NCBI GenBank assembly: GCA_900313875.1
Contig: OMSY01000098.1
Coordinates: 1-15,140 of the forward strand
DNA: 15,140 bases
Direction of reading: 5' to 3'
Source of the DNA: an uncultured Actinomycetes bacterium
Lineage (GTDB): Bacteria > Actinomycetota > Coriobacteriia > Coriobacteriales > RUG844
Of the stretch, positions 1 through 6,748 are shown one piece after another (the stretch's first letter is position 1; the number at the start of each line of letters is the position of its first letter). Made by a program: the position numbers and the translations under genes. The notes under the pieces are model-generated. The model was not told where the DNA came from. It saw nothing but the letters and a program-made list of their open reading frames with translations, and did no database searches.

Positions 1-1
1 A

Positions 2-46
2 GCGGCACCTGCCGAGAGCGCTGGGGAAGAGGCGGCAGCCGAGTAG
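2..46 (+). CDS. rplK: 3' end of an upstream gene, probably ribosomal protein L11 (partial)
   Basis: The first bases read in one open frame as AAPAESAGEEAAAE followed by TAG at 44-46. The codons (GCG, GCA, GCC, GAG) match the style of the neighbouring genes. In bacteria rplK normally lies directly upstream of rplA, so this is most likely the C-terminus of L11. It would then carry an Ala/Glu-rich tail beyond the usual end of that protein, although no diagnostic L11 residue is inside the window. An alternative is the acidic end of another protein such as NusG, if rplK is displaced. The identity rests on gene order alone; that the frame is coding is a moderate inference. Confidence 0.45.
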   Translation, partial: AAPAESAGEEAAAE

Positions 47-91
47 TGGTTCGAACCCATCTTCCGGATGAGATGGGCTGACATAGAGGAT

Positions 92-136
92 GGATGCGGA
101 AGGCCGCATCCCGATCGTGGGAGGGTCCAGGGACCC
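92..136 (+). promoter_or_regulatory. Two tandem hairpins in the rplA leader, possible L1 autoregulatory site
   Basis: Two hairpins lie between the upstream stop and rplA. The first has an 8-bp perfect stem (92-99 with 104-111) and the loop AAGG. The second has a 5-bp stem (123-127 with 132-136) and a 4-nt loop. They end 11 nt before the Shine-Dalgarno sequence. L1 is known to repress its own operon by binding mRNA that mimics its 23S rRNA site, so a control role is plausible. I could not match the known L1-binding internal loop. They may simply be spacer structure. Confidence 0.3.
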
Positions 137-163
137 GTCGGCACCACGAAGGAGGTTTCATTC

Positions 164-877
164 ATGGCCAAGAAGGGCAAGAAGTACCGTGCAGCACGTG
201 AGAAGATCGAAGCTGGCAAGCTCTACACCCCGCGTGCGGGCATCGAGCTTGTGAAGGAGCTCGCATCTGCGAATTTCGACGAGACCGTCGAGGCCCACTT
301 CCTCCTGGGTATCGATACCCGTCAGGCAGACCAGCAGCTCAGGGGTTCCATCTCCCTGCCCAACGGTATCGGCAAGGATGTCAGGGTCCTCGTGTTCGCT
401 GAGGGCGAGAAGGCCCGTGAGGCCGAGGAGGCAGGCGCCGACATCGTCGGTTCCGATGACCTCGTCAAGCAGATCCAGGACGGTTTCGTCGATTTCGACG
501 CTGCTGTCGCCACGCCCGACATGATGAAGAAGGTCGGTCGCCTCGGCAAGGTCCTCGGTCCCCGTGGACTCATGCCCAACCCCAAGCTCGGTACCGTCAC
601 CAACGACGTGGCCAAGATCATCAACGAGCTCAAGGCTGGTCGTGTCGAGTACCGTGCAGACCGTTTCGGTATCTGCCATGTGCCCATCGGGAAGGTCTCG
701 TTCGAGGCTGACAAGCTCATCGAGAACTACGCCGCGCTTCTCACCGAGATCCTCCGTGTGAAGCCTGCGGCTGCCAAGGGCAAGTACATCAAGAGCGCAA
801 CGGTCGCATCCACCATGGGCCCGGGCGTGCCCCTCGACCCCTCGATGACGCGCAACCTGCTCGAGGTCGTCGAGTAG
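164..877 (+). CDS. rplA: 50S ribosomal protein L1
   Basis: This 237-residue protein has the usual length of bacterial L1 and is recognisable throughout. It begins [20 protein letters not shown] and contains the conserved central block with [18 protein letters not shown] (about residues 128-145) and a C-terminal [15 protein letters not shown] segment. L1 binds 23S rRNA and forms the mobile L1 stalk that helps release deacylated tRNA from the E site. In many bacteria it also represses translation of its own mRNA. The ATG at 164 is chosen because GAAGGAGGT lies at 148-156 with normal spacing. An in-frame upstream ATG at 68 would add 32 residues unlike L1. The gene probably shares a transcript with the upstream gene and is closed by the terminator at 910-943. 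Confidence 0.97.
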   Translation: MAKKGKKYRAAREKIEAGKLYTPRAGIELVKELASANFDETVEAHFLLGIDTRQADQQLRGSISLPNGIGKDVRVLVFAEGEKAREAEEAGADIVGSDDLVKQIQDGFVDFDAAVATPDMMKKVGRLGKVLGPRGLMPNPKLGTVTNDVAKIINELKAGRVEYRADRFGICHVPIGKVSFEADKLIENYAALLTEILRVKPAAAKGKYIKSATVASTMGPGVPLDPSMTRNLLEVVE

Positions 878-909
878 TCGCAAGCGCATGGTTCCATGAC
901 AGGCTGATG

Positions 910-943
910 AGGCCGACCCGGTCATCACCGGGTCGGCCTTTTT
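910..943 (+). terminator. Intrinsic terminator after rplA
   Basis: A perfect 13-bp GC-rich stem (910-922 with 927-939) has the 4-nt loop CATC and ends in a run of five T (939-943). It lies 32 nt after the rplA stop. This is a textbook Rho-independent terminator on the + strand and separates the L11-L1 transcript from the inserted genes downstream. No T-run follows on the opposite strand, so it is not bidirectional. Confidence 0.9.
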
Positions 944-953
944 CATGTTCGGC

Positions 954-998
954 AAGGCGAGCGGATGGGCACGGCGCCCGCCCGCTCCCGCTCGCCTT
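954..998 (+). other. Second hairpin behind the rplA terminator
   Basis: An 11-bp perfect inverted repeat (954-964 with 988-998) encloses a 23-nt GC-rich loop that can itself pair weakly. Only three T follow (997-999), so it is at best a backup terminator. The region from 944 to about 1040 contains no other recognisable element and no gene. Confidence 0.35.
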
Positions 999-1046
999 TG
1001 CAGACAGCCTGTTTCATGATGACGGGGGTAACGGTTCAAGTACGTC

Positions 1047-1076
1047 CTGACACTTGTGGGTCTATCGTGACATACT
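1047..1076 (+). promoter_or_regulatory. Candidate promoter for the SurA-N-type gene
   Basis: CTGACA (1047-1052, five of six matches to the sigma-70 -35 consensus) is followed after 18 nt by CATACT (1071-1076, four of six matches to the -10). It lies just downstream of the rplA terminator, about 90 nt before the next gene, where a new promoter is expected. It is supported by consensus similarity only. Confidence 0.4.
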
Positions 1077-1167
1077 GATAACGATGTGGAGTTCATGCAG
1101 GCTGTCCGGTGTTTTCGTGTGCTCATGTCCTTGCATGGTGTCCAGCTGATTCCAGTGGGATGGAAAG

Positions 1168-1974
1168 GTGGTCAAGGTGAAGGTCTTAAAGGGTGTTTTG
1201 GGTGTCATCTGCGCGGCGCTCCTGGTCGTCACGCTCGTCTTGCTCGGCGGGGTGAACAAGGGTACCCGCGCGGCTGCGACGGTCAACGGCAAGGTGATCA
1301 CCGAGCAGGAGGTCACCGAGCAGATCGACGTGCTGCGCAAGCAGTATGGCTGCACGGACGACGAGGCCTGGGCGAAGCTCCTCGGCCAGAGCGGCATGAC
1401 CGCCGAGGACATGCGCAAGCAGGTCATCGATTACAAGGCGCAGGTCATGCTGGTCAACGCCGCTGCGAGCGAGCAGGGTATCGAGGTGACCGACGCGGAG
1501 GTCGAGCAGCAGGTCAATCAGACGCGGGAGGCCATGGGGTATGCCGATGATGCAAGCTGGGAGGAGTTCCTTTCCACGCAGGGCTTCACGGAGGCGGCAT
1601 ACGATGAGCAGGTGGCCACGAGCCTGCGTCTCCAGAAGCTTGTCGAGCAGTTCTCCGGTGGCCTGACCGATGAGCAGCTTCAGAACTACGTCGATGAATT
1701 CGCCTCGTTCTTCGAGACCGATAGCTGGAAGGCCCCTGAGGGCGGCGGTCACATCGACCTGGGTTCCGTCCCGGAGGATGTGCTTGAGAAGATGCGCTCC
1801 GGTGCGCAGTCCTACCATGCCAACTATGCTTATGAGGACTATGTCGAGGACCTCACGCTGAAGGCCGACATCGCCATCAAGCCGATGCCCAAGGGCCTGT
1901 CATATGACGTGGAGCCGGTCGCATTGCCTCCTGCCGGCGGATCTGGCGATGACGCCGCGCAGCAGATGCGATGA
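1168..1974 (+). CDS. Membrane-anchored SurA N-terminal-domain protein (chaperone-like)
   Basis: The 268-residue protein has a short basic N-terminus and one hydrophobic segment (about residues 9-29). The motif TVNGKVITEQEV (about 38-49) follows directly and is typical of the start of the SurA/PrsA chaperone fold. The rest is helical and charged, with repeated TDEEx/TxAEVE-like segments as in SurA_N proteins. I see no parvulin peptidyl-prolyl isomerase domain, so it is probably a chaperone-only or structural relative acting outside the membrane. No lipobox cysteine follows the hydrophobic segment, so it is a signal anchor or a cleaved signal peptide rather than a lipoprotein. The start is uncertain: GTG 1168 has only a weak upstream GGGA. 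GTG 1177, three codons later, has AAAGGTGGT (1164-1172) at good spacing and may be the real start. The gene interrupts the L1-L10 gene pair. The family call is good; the client and function are unknown. Confidence 0.75.
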   Translation: MVKVKVLKGVLGVICAALLVVTLVLLGGVNKGTRAAATVNGKVITEQEVTEQIDVLRKQYGCTDDEAWAKLLGQSGMTAEDMRKQVIDYKAQVMLVNAAASEQGIEVTDAEVEQQVNQTREAMGYADDASWEEFLSTQGFTEAAYDEQVATSLRLQKLVEQFSGGLTDEQLQNYVDEFASFFETDSWKAPEGGGHIDLGSVPEDVLEKMRSGAQSYHANYAYEDYVEDLTLKADIAIKPMPKGLSYDVEPVALPPAGGSGDDAAQQMR

Positions 1975-2025
1975 CGTGCTTGGGAGGGCAGATCATCTGT
2001 CATCATGGTCTCAACTGTTAGTCGG

Positions 2026-2056
2026 CTCGGCCGGCACCCGACGGGTGCCGGCCGAG
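2026..2056 (+). terminator. Strong 14-bp hairpin between the SurA-N gene and the NCS1 transporter gene
   Basis: A perfect 14-bp stem (2026-2039 with 2043-2056) with a 3-nt loop lies 51 nt after the upstream stop and 49 nt before the next start codon. Only two T follow, so it is a poor classical terminator. It could still cause pausing, act with Rho, protect an mRNA end, or serve as a leader structure for the transporter gene. The stem is certain; the role is inferred. Confidence 0.5.
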
Positions 2057-2105
2057 TTGCAAGCGAGACATGTGGTCCGCAGATGCGGGCCGAACGGGGG
2101 AGACC

Positions 2106-3296
2106 ATGAAAGGAAAAGCGAACACATCTGTTTTCAGCAATGCGTTGATCTGGTTGGGGGCGAGTATCTGCATCACCGAGATGATGGCGGGTACGCTGTT
2201 CGCCCCCCTGGGCTTCGCGAAGGGTTTTCTCGCTGTGGTCGTGGGACACGTGCTCGGATGCGTCCTCATGTACCTGGCGGGTCTCATCGGCGCCAAGGAG
2301 GAGAAGAGCGCCATGGAGACGACCAAGATCGCCTTCGGCAAGCGTGGGTCGTACGTGTTCTCCATCTGCAACGTGCTCCAGCTCGTCGGATGGACCGCGG
2401 TCATGATCGTGGTCGGCACCGGCGCGGCGAACACGCTCATCAGCCTCGGTGGCGACTGGGTATGGAGCGTCATCATCGCAGCGCTCCTGTTGGTGTGGAT
2501 CGCGGTCGGCATCAAGAACGTCGAGAAGCTCAACATCGTGGCCATCGCCGCGTTGTTCGTCCTCACGGTCATCCTGTGTGTCGTCATCGTCCGCAGCCCG
2601 GTTCTCTTCGCCGCCGGTACGACCGAGAGCATCTCCTTCGGAGCGGCCGTCGAGCTTGCCGTGGCCATGCCGCTCTCCTGGCTTCCGCTCATCTCCGACT
2701 ACACGCGTGAGGCCGCGAAGCCCAAGCTGGCGACCATCGTGTCCGTCATCGTGTATTTCCTCGGCAGTTGCTGGATGTACGTCATCGGCATGGGTGCCGC
2801 GGTCATCAGCGAGACCGGTGACATGGCCGTGATCCTGATGCAGGCCGGTCTCGGTATCGTCGGTATCCTCATCGTGCTCTTCTCGACGGTCACCACGACG
2901 TTCCTGGACGCCTATTCCGCCGGTGTGAGCGCGCAGAGCATCTACGAGAAGATCGATGCGAAGAAGACGTCCCTGATCGTCGTCCTGCTCGGTCTGGCGC
3001 TTGCCATCTTCACCGACACGTCCGCGTATGAGAGCTTCCTCAACATCATCGCATCGGTGTTCGTGCCGATGGCCTGCCTGCTCATCGTCGATTACTACGT
3101 TCTCAAGCAGGACCGCAGCAAGGAATCGGTCGATTGGGTGAACATCATCCTCTGGGTCATCGGGCTGGCCCTCTATCACCTGTTCCTCCATCTTGCGTTG
3201 CCCATCGGTTCCACGATTCCCGTCGTGGTCATCCTCATGCTCCTGAGCTTCATCGTCCACAAGGCGATGGGCGATGGGCGGAAGGCGGCTTCGTGA
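2106..3296 (+). CDS. cytX: NCS1-family transporter, probable hydroxymethylpyrimidine transporter CytX
   Basis: This is a 396-residue, very hydrophobic protein with about 12 predicted membrane helices. It belongs to the nucleobase:cation symporter-1 (NCS1, cytosine/purine/thiamine permease) family. Visible hallmarks are IWLGASICITEMMAGTLFAP near the N-terminus (residues 15-34), PLSWLPLISDYTR (189-201) in the conserved helix-6 region, and TTTFLDAYSAGVS further on. The N-terminal block resembles the CytX subgroup, predicted to import the thiamine pyrimidine precursor HMP; a cytosine or related nucleobase substrate is the alternative. ATG 2106 is chosen because the purine run GGGGGAG (2096-2102) precedes it, though spacing is short. 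An upstream in-frame ATG at 2070 would add 12 polar residues. No TPP riboswitch is visible in the leader. The hairpin at 3327-3360 closes the gene. Confidence 0.82.
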   Translation: MKGKANTSVFSNALIWLGASICITEMMAGTLFAPLGFAKGFLAVVVGHVLGCVLMYLAGLIGAKEEKSAMETTKIAFGKRGSYVFSICNVLQLVGWTAVMIVVGTGAANTLISLGGDWVWSVIIAALLLVWIAVGIKNVEKLNIVAIAALFVLTVILCVVIVRSPVLFAAGTTESISFGAAVELAVAMPLSWLPLISDYTREAAKPKLATIVSVIVYFLGSCWMYVIGMGAAVISETGDMAVILMQAGLGIVGILIVLFSTVTTTFLDAYSAGVSAQSIYEKIDAKKTSLIVVLLGLALAIFTDTSAYESFLNIIASVFVPMACLLIVDYYVLKQDRSKESVDWVNIILWVIGLALYHLFLHLALPIGSTIPVVVILMLLSFIVHKAMGDGRKAAS

Positions 3297-3326
3297 GGCT
3301 GACGCCCTGAGGGTCACAGCTGATAT

Positions 3327-3360
3327 GGACGGGCTGGTGGGTGCCAGCCCGTCCTGCTTT
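3327..3360 (+). terminator. Probable terminator after the NCS1 transporter gene
   Basis: An 11-bp perfect GC-rich stem (3327-3337 with 3344-3354) with a 6-nt loop starts 30 nt after the stop codon and is followed by TGCTTT. The T-tract is short and interrupted, but position and stem strength fit a Rho-independent terminator. The stretch 3361-3484 after it shows no gene or clear signal. Confidence 0.65.
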
Positions 3361-3484
3361 CCGGTGGCATGCTGCCCCCGGATGGCAAGGCGCCCCCCGT
3401 CACGCCGCAGACGGCACACCGGTTCCGGTGACGCCCCGTCCCAACCTGCGATGAGGACCTTCGTCCCCGTTTGCAGAGCAGCCG

Positions 3485-3513
3485 TTGACGGGAAGGGGGC
3501 TGCGTGGCACAAT
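3485..3513 (+). promoter_or_regulatory. Promoter of the rplJ-rplL unit
   Basis: TTGACG (3485-3490, five of six to consensus) is separated by 17 nt from CACAAT (3508-3513, four of six). Transcription would start near 3520, just ahead of the structured L10 leader. Its position between a terminator and the leader RNA supports it. Confidence 0.6.
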
Positions 3514-3516
3514 CCC

Positions 3517-3541
3517 AAGTTGTCACCTTCGGTGACGACTT
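3517..3541 (+). other. 5' terminal hairpin of the rplJ leader
   Basis: An 11-bp stem with one G-U pair (3517-3527 with 3531-3541) and a 3-nt loop lies right at the predicted 5' end of the leader transcript. It may stabilise the transcript or form part of the L10 leader fold. Confidence 0.45.
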
Positions 3542-3559
3542 GACATATAGCCGATAAGT

Positions 3560-3683
3560 TCGCTGCTCAAGACAGCCGGTGCCGAGAGGCTCAATCACGC
3601 GATGCGTGGCCTGCCGAGGTGGTCGATGCATAGAGGTTGCTCTCATCACCAACCCAAGCTGTCCCCAGCTTGGGTTGTGTTAT
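3560..3683 (+). ncRNA. Ribosomal protein L10 leader RNA with attenuator hairpin
   Basis: The leader contains the paired landmarks known from L10 leaders (Rfam family L10_leader): AGACAGCCGGUGCCGAG near 3570-3586 and CUGCCGAGGU near 3611-3620, which form the L10/L12 binding fold. A perfect 11-bp stem (3651-3661 with 3666-3676) with a 4-nt loop follows, then a T-containing stretch GTGTTAT, as expected for a regulated terminator. In the known system the L10(L12)4 complex binds the leader and represses its own operon. The T-tract is weak, so whether control is by termination or by translation is inferred. A further 7-bp hairpin (3721-3727 with 3732-3738) lies between it and the ribosome binding site. 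Confidence 0.75.
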
Positions 3684-3778
3684 CGAAAGGGGCTTTTCTC
3701 AAAGCAGTCCACATGCGAGTCACCCGGGATTCCGGGTGCGAGCGGACTTCAAGCTTTGGGAAAGGAGGTGCCAACCAC

Positions 3779-4300
3779 ATGCCAACACAGCAAAAGATCG
3801 ACAAGGTCGCTGAGATCCAGGAAGTCATCGAGAACAGTTCCGCGATGTGGCTCGTCGACCCCTGCGGTCTCACCGTGAAGCAGACGCAGGAGCTGCGTCG
3901 TTCGCTGCGCGAAGCCGGCGCTGAGATGAAGGTCTACAAGAACAACCTCGTCAAGATCGCGTTGAGGAATCTCGACATGCCCGAGATGGACGAGTATCTC
4001 GCAGGTCCGAGCGGGTTCATCTTCGCACAGGGCGATGTCGCCGCTTCCGCCAAGGCCGCCAAGACCTTCATGAAGGACAACGACGACCTCGAGTTCAAGG
4101 CCGGTCTCCTCGACGGGGCGGTCGTGACCGCCGAGCAGGTCAGTGCCATCGCAGAGCTGCCCTCTCGCGAGGAGCTCATCGCGAAGCTGCTGGGTACCCT
4201 CAGCAACCCGGCGACCAAGATCGTCCGTACGCTTTCCGAGATTCCGGCAAGCTTCGTACGTACGCTCGACGCCATCGCCACGCAGAAGGACGCTGCCTAG
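3779..4300 (+). CDS. rplJ: 50S ribosomal protein L10
   Basis: This 173-residue protein has the normal L10 length. It begins MPTQQKIDKVAEIQEVIE and contains TVKQTQELRRSLREAG and MKVYKNNLVKIAL, matching the rRNA-binding N-terminal domain. The C-terminal helix that carries L7/L12 dimers is represented by ATKIVRTLSEIPASFVRTLDA. L10 anchors the L7/L12 stalk to 23S rRNA and L11, and it binds its own leader RNA as a repressor. ATG 3779 is preceded by AAAGGAGG (3761-3768). An open frame continues upstream but its residues are unlike L10. One oddity is Cys29: the usual Arg-Gly pair in the first beta strand (VxDxRG in E. coli) reads Cys-Gly here. rplL follows after a structured 141-nt spacer. Confidence 0.95.
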   Translation: MPTQQKIDKVAEIQEVIENSSAMWLVDPCGLTVKQTQELRRSLREAGAEMKVYKNNLVKIALRNLDMPEMDEYLAGPSGFIFAQGDVAASAKAAKTFMKDNDDLEFKAGLLDGAVVTAEQVSAIAELPSREELIAKLLGTLSNPATKIVRTLSEIPASFVRTLDAIATQKDAA

Positions 4301-4330
4301 GCGTATGGAGGGCGGCCAGAAGCTGCCCAC

Positions 4331-4364
4331 GGTCCTGTGCATGAGGGAAGACCTGCGCAGGACC
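4331..4364 (+). other. Hairpin in the rplJ-rplL spacer
   Basis: A 10-bp stem with one G-U pair (4331-4340 with 4355-4364) encloses a 14-nt loop. Smaller hairpins follow at 4372-4387 (6 bp, loop TGAT) and 4407-4421 (5 bp, 5-nt loop). No T-tract follows, so these are not terminators. They may influence processing or the separate, stronger translation of L7/L12, which is needed in several copies per L10. Confidence 0.4.
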
Positions 4365-4441
4365 TGGAAAGGGATGCTGATGCATCCGGTATGGAAGATT
4401 GAACAAGGCGACCAGGTCGCCATGGATTAAGGAGATACACA

Positions 4442-4819
4442 ATGGCTGTAACCAAGGATGAGATCATCGAGGCCCTGAAGGAGATGCCCGCACTCGAGCT
4501 TTCCGAGCTCGTCAAGGAACTCGAAGAGGTATTCGGCGTATCCGCTGCTGCTCCCGTAGCCGTAGCTGCTGCTCCTGCCGCCGGTGGCGAGGCAGAGGCC
4601 GAGGAGAAGTCCGAGTTCGATATCCAGCTCGATGGCTTCGGCGACAACAAGATCGCTGTCATCAAGGTCGTCCGCGAGCTCACCGGTCTTGGTCTCAAGG
4701 AGGCCAAGGAGACCGTCGAGAAGGCCCCCACGGTCATTCTCGAGGGCGTTGCCAAGGACAAGGCAGAGGAAGACAAGGCCAAGCTCGAGGAAGCTGGCGC
4801 TGCTGTAACCCTCAAGTAG
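4442..4819 (+). CDS. rplL: 50S ribosomal protein L7/L12
   Basis: This 125-residue protein has the typical L7/L12 length. The N-terminal dimerisation domain (about 1-33, [20 protein letters not shown]) is followed by the Ala/Gly/Glu-rich hinge (about 34-56) and the compact C-terminal domain with [22 protein letters not shown], which contacts translation factors. Dimers bind the L10 C-terminal helix and recruit EF-Tu, EF-G, IF2 and release factors to the ribosome. AAGGAG (4429-4434) sits 7 nt before the ATG and overlaps the TAA of a two-codon reading frame (ATG GAT TAA, 4422-4430). It is co-transcribed with rplJ. Confidence 0.97.
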   Translation: MAVTKDEIIEALKEMPALELSELVKELEEVFGVSAAAPVAVAAAPAAGGEAEAEEKSEFDIQLDGFGDNKIAVIKVVRELTGLGLKEAKETVEKAPTVILEGVAKDKAEEDKAKLEEAGAAVTLK

Positions 4820-4897
4820 TCCGACCAGGTATTCGTTTCCGTCTCCTGCCCGATGCGGCATGAGCATCTGGCAAGGGGGCGGGGATAGGCAGGTTCA

Positions 4898-4932
4898 AGG
4901 GGTGGCATCGTCCTTGGGGCGGTGCCACCCCT
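4898..4932 (+). terminator. Long hairpin after rplL
   Basis: A 16-bp stem with two G-U pairs (4898-4913 with 4917-4932) and a 3-nt loop starts about 80 nt after the rplL stop. No T-tract follows, so it is not a classical intrinsic terminator. It may mark a pause, a Rho-dependent end, or a 3'-protecting structure for the abundant rplJL mRNA. It also separates rplL from the transporter gene. Confidence 0.5.
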
Positions 4933-5022
4933 GCCTCCATCATGGCGATCGACGACCGTATGCGACTGCTATCCGGTCGGTATGACCATCGGATGATGGG
5001 GCAGGTAGGAGAGGAGCTTGAC

Positions 5023-6633
5023 ATGCGTCCCATGCGCGAACAACTCACGGTACGGGGGCTCATCATCGGGGCACTGGGTTCGGTGATCATCACCACGAGC
5101 AGCGTGTACGTCGCCCTCAAGCTCGGGGCGTTGCCCTGGCCCGTCTTCTTCGTCGCCCTCTTCTCGCTGTTCGCACTCAAGCTGCTCGGCAACACCAACA
5201 TCAACGAGGTCAACGTCACCCATACCGCGATGTCGGCGGGCTCCATGGTCGCCGGGGGTCTTGCCTTCTCCATCCCCGCCATCTGCATGCTCTATCCCGA
5301 TTCCATGCCCTCGCTCGGGACCATCATGCTCTGTGCGGTCGCGGGCGTGCTGCTCGGGCTCGTCTTCACGCTCTTCATGCGCAAGCGCTTCATCGAGGAC
5401 AACGACCTCGCCTATCCCATCGGTCACGGTGCTGCGGAGATGCTGCAGGCGAGCGACGAGGGAGGACATGCGGCTGCATCGCTGTTCGGGGCGATGGGCG
5501 TGTCCGCCCTCTTCGCCGTCCTGCGCGATGTGTTCGGGGCGATTCCCGTGATGCTCTTCAGCAAGGTCAGGATCCCCGGGGTGAGCTTCGGGGTCTACTG
5601 CTCGCTCATGACCATCGGCATGGGCTTCATGATCGGTGTGGTCTCGGTGGGGGTCTGGTTCCTCGGTGCCCTCATCGGCAACCTCGGCATCATGATCGGT
5701 GGGGTGGCTGCCGGGTTGTGGGATGTCGAGTCCGCAAGCGCCATCAAGTCGAGCCTCGGCATCGGCGTCATGATCGGCAGTGGTCTCGGCATCGTCATCA
5801 AGGCCGTCGTCGGCATCATCAAGGATGGCCGGGGGAATCGCGGGGGGAATCCCGACGTGAAGTCGTTCCGCGCCTGGCGATGGGCTCCCATCGCGGTCGC
5901 GCTTGCAGCGGCTGTCTGCGCGTTCGCCCTGCATCTCGGCATCGTCGTGTCCGTCCTCATCGTCGGGCTGTCATGGATCCTCGTGTCCGTCGCCGCGCAG
6001 TCGGTGGGACAGTCGGGCGTCAGCCCCATGGAGGTGTTCGGCATCATCGCGCTCCAGGTCATCCAGCTCGTCTGCCACACCACGGGCGTGCCCGCGCTCC
6101 TCATCGTGGCCGTCGTGGCGGTGGCATGCGGTCTGACCGGTGATGTGATGAACGACTTCAAGGCCGGTCACATGCTGGGCACCGATCCTCGGGCACAGTG
6201 GGTCTCCGAGGTCGTCGGTGCTTGCATCGGAGCCGTCGTGGCATCCATCGCCGTGTTCGCCCTCATCTCCGCCTATGGGCCGACCGCGTTCGGCGGGGAA
6301 GGGCAGTTCGTCGCCGCGCAGGCCTCTGCCGTCGCCTCCATGGTCGGGGGCATACCGAACCTCCCTGCATTCATCGTGGGCGTCGTGGTGGGGGCGGTCC
6401 TGTATCTGATGGGCGCACCCGTGCTCATGTTGGGACTCGGCATCTATCTCCCGTTCTACCTCTCGCTCACCGCGGCCATCGGCGCCGTCGTCAGGGTCGT
6501 CTGCGACCATCTGCCCTTCGACGCCGTGAAGGGCGATAGCGGCATGGTCATCGCCTCGGGGCTTCTCGGAGGGGAGTCCATCGTCGGGGTCATCCTCGCG
6601 CTCGTGGCCGTCATCTCGGGGGTTGCCGGCTAG
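5023..6633 (+). CDS. OPT family transporter
   Basis: This is a 536-residue, strongly hydrophobic protein with more than ten membrane segments. Family marks of oligopeptide transporters (OPT/YSL) are EQLTVRGLIIGALGSVII at the N-terminus, NEVNVTHTAMSAGSMVAGG, EDNDLAYPIGHGAAEML (from residue 125; compare the family's LPYPEGTACAEVL) and GDVMNDFKAGHMLGTDPRAQ (from residue 373; compare DLKTGYLLGATPR). It sits in the cytoplasmic membrane and probably imports peptides or metal-chelate compounds; the substrate cannot be read from sequence. ATG 5023 is chosen because AGGAGAGGAG (5007-5016) sits 6 nt upstream. Earlier in-frame ATGs from 4942 have no ribosome binding site, and the first lies just after a hairpin. 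The protein is somewhat shorter than many bacterial members. It interrupts the rplL-rpoB pair and shows no functional link to either. Confidence 0.85.
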   Translation: MRPMREQLTVRGLIIGALGSVIITTSSVYVALKLGALPWPVFFVALFSLFALKLLGNTNINEVNVTHTAMSAGSMVAGGLAFSIPAICMLYPDSMPSLGTIMLCAVAGVLLGLVFTLFMRKRFIEDNDLAYPIGHGAAEMLQASDEGGHAAASLFGAMGVSALFAVLRDVFGAIPVMLFSKVRIPGVSFGVYCSLMTIGMGFMIGVVSVGVWFLGALIGNLGIMIGGVAAGLWDVESASAIKSSLGIGVMIGSGLGIVIKAVVGIIKDGRGNRGGNPDVKSFRAWRWAPIAVALAAAVCAFALHLGIVVSVLIVGLSWILVSVAAQSVGQSGVSPMEVFGIIALQVIQLVCHTTGVPALLIVAVVAVACGLTGDVMNDFKAGHMLGTDPRAQWVSEVVGACIGAVVASIAVFALISAYGPTAFGGEGQFVAAQASAVASMVGGIPNLPAFIVGVVVGAVLYLMGAPVLMLGLGIYLPFYLSLTAAIGAVVRVVCDHLPFDAVKGDSGMVIASGLLGGESIVGVILALVAVISGVAG

Positions 6634-6704
6634 CGTTTCGGGGCATACCGGTCACCGCCAGGGATGTGACGCTTGCCCCCGATGCTCATAATTATACAAA
6701 AAGG

Positions 6705-6710
6705 TATAGT
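6705..6710 (+). promoter_or_regulatory. Promoter-like -10 box upstream of the palindrome
   Basis: TATAGT lies in a short AT-rich patch (6687-6711) that also contains CATAAT and TATACA. No convincing -35 is present at 16-18 nt, so this is a weak candidate. If used, the transcript would include the palindrome at 6749-6780 in the rpoB leader. Confidence 0.3.
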
Positions 6711-6748
6711 TTCTCCCCCTGCGCAGCCTTTGGTCGGGTATTTTGCTG

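Noticed and set aside
158..1126. Minus-strand open frame over rplA and its downstream spacer
   Set aside because: Mostly the antisense of rplA and spans its terminator. No family resemblance or ribosome binding site supports it.
1839..3518. 559-codon minus-strand frame over the NCS1 transporter gene
   Set aside because: Its translation is dominated by Asp, Glu, His and Arg, the typical antisense reading of a hydrophobic membrane protein in GC-rich DNA.
3540..3568. TTGACA at 3540-3545 as a second rplJ promoter -35
   Set aside because: The sequence 17 nt downstream is CTGCTC, with no -10 resemblance, and it lies inside the L10 leader structure.
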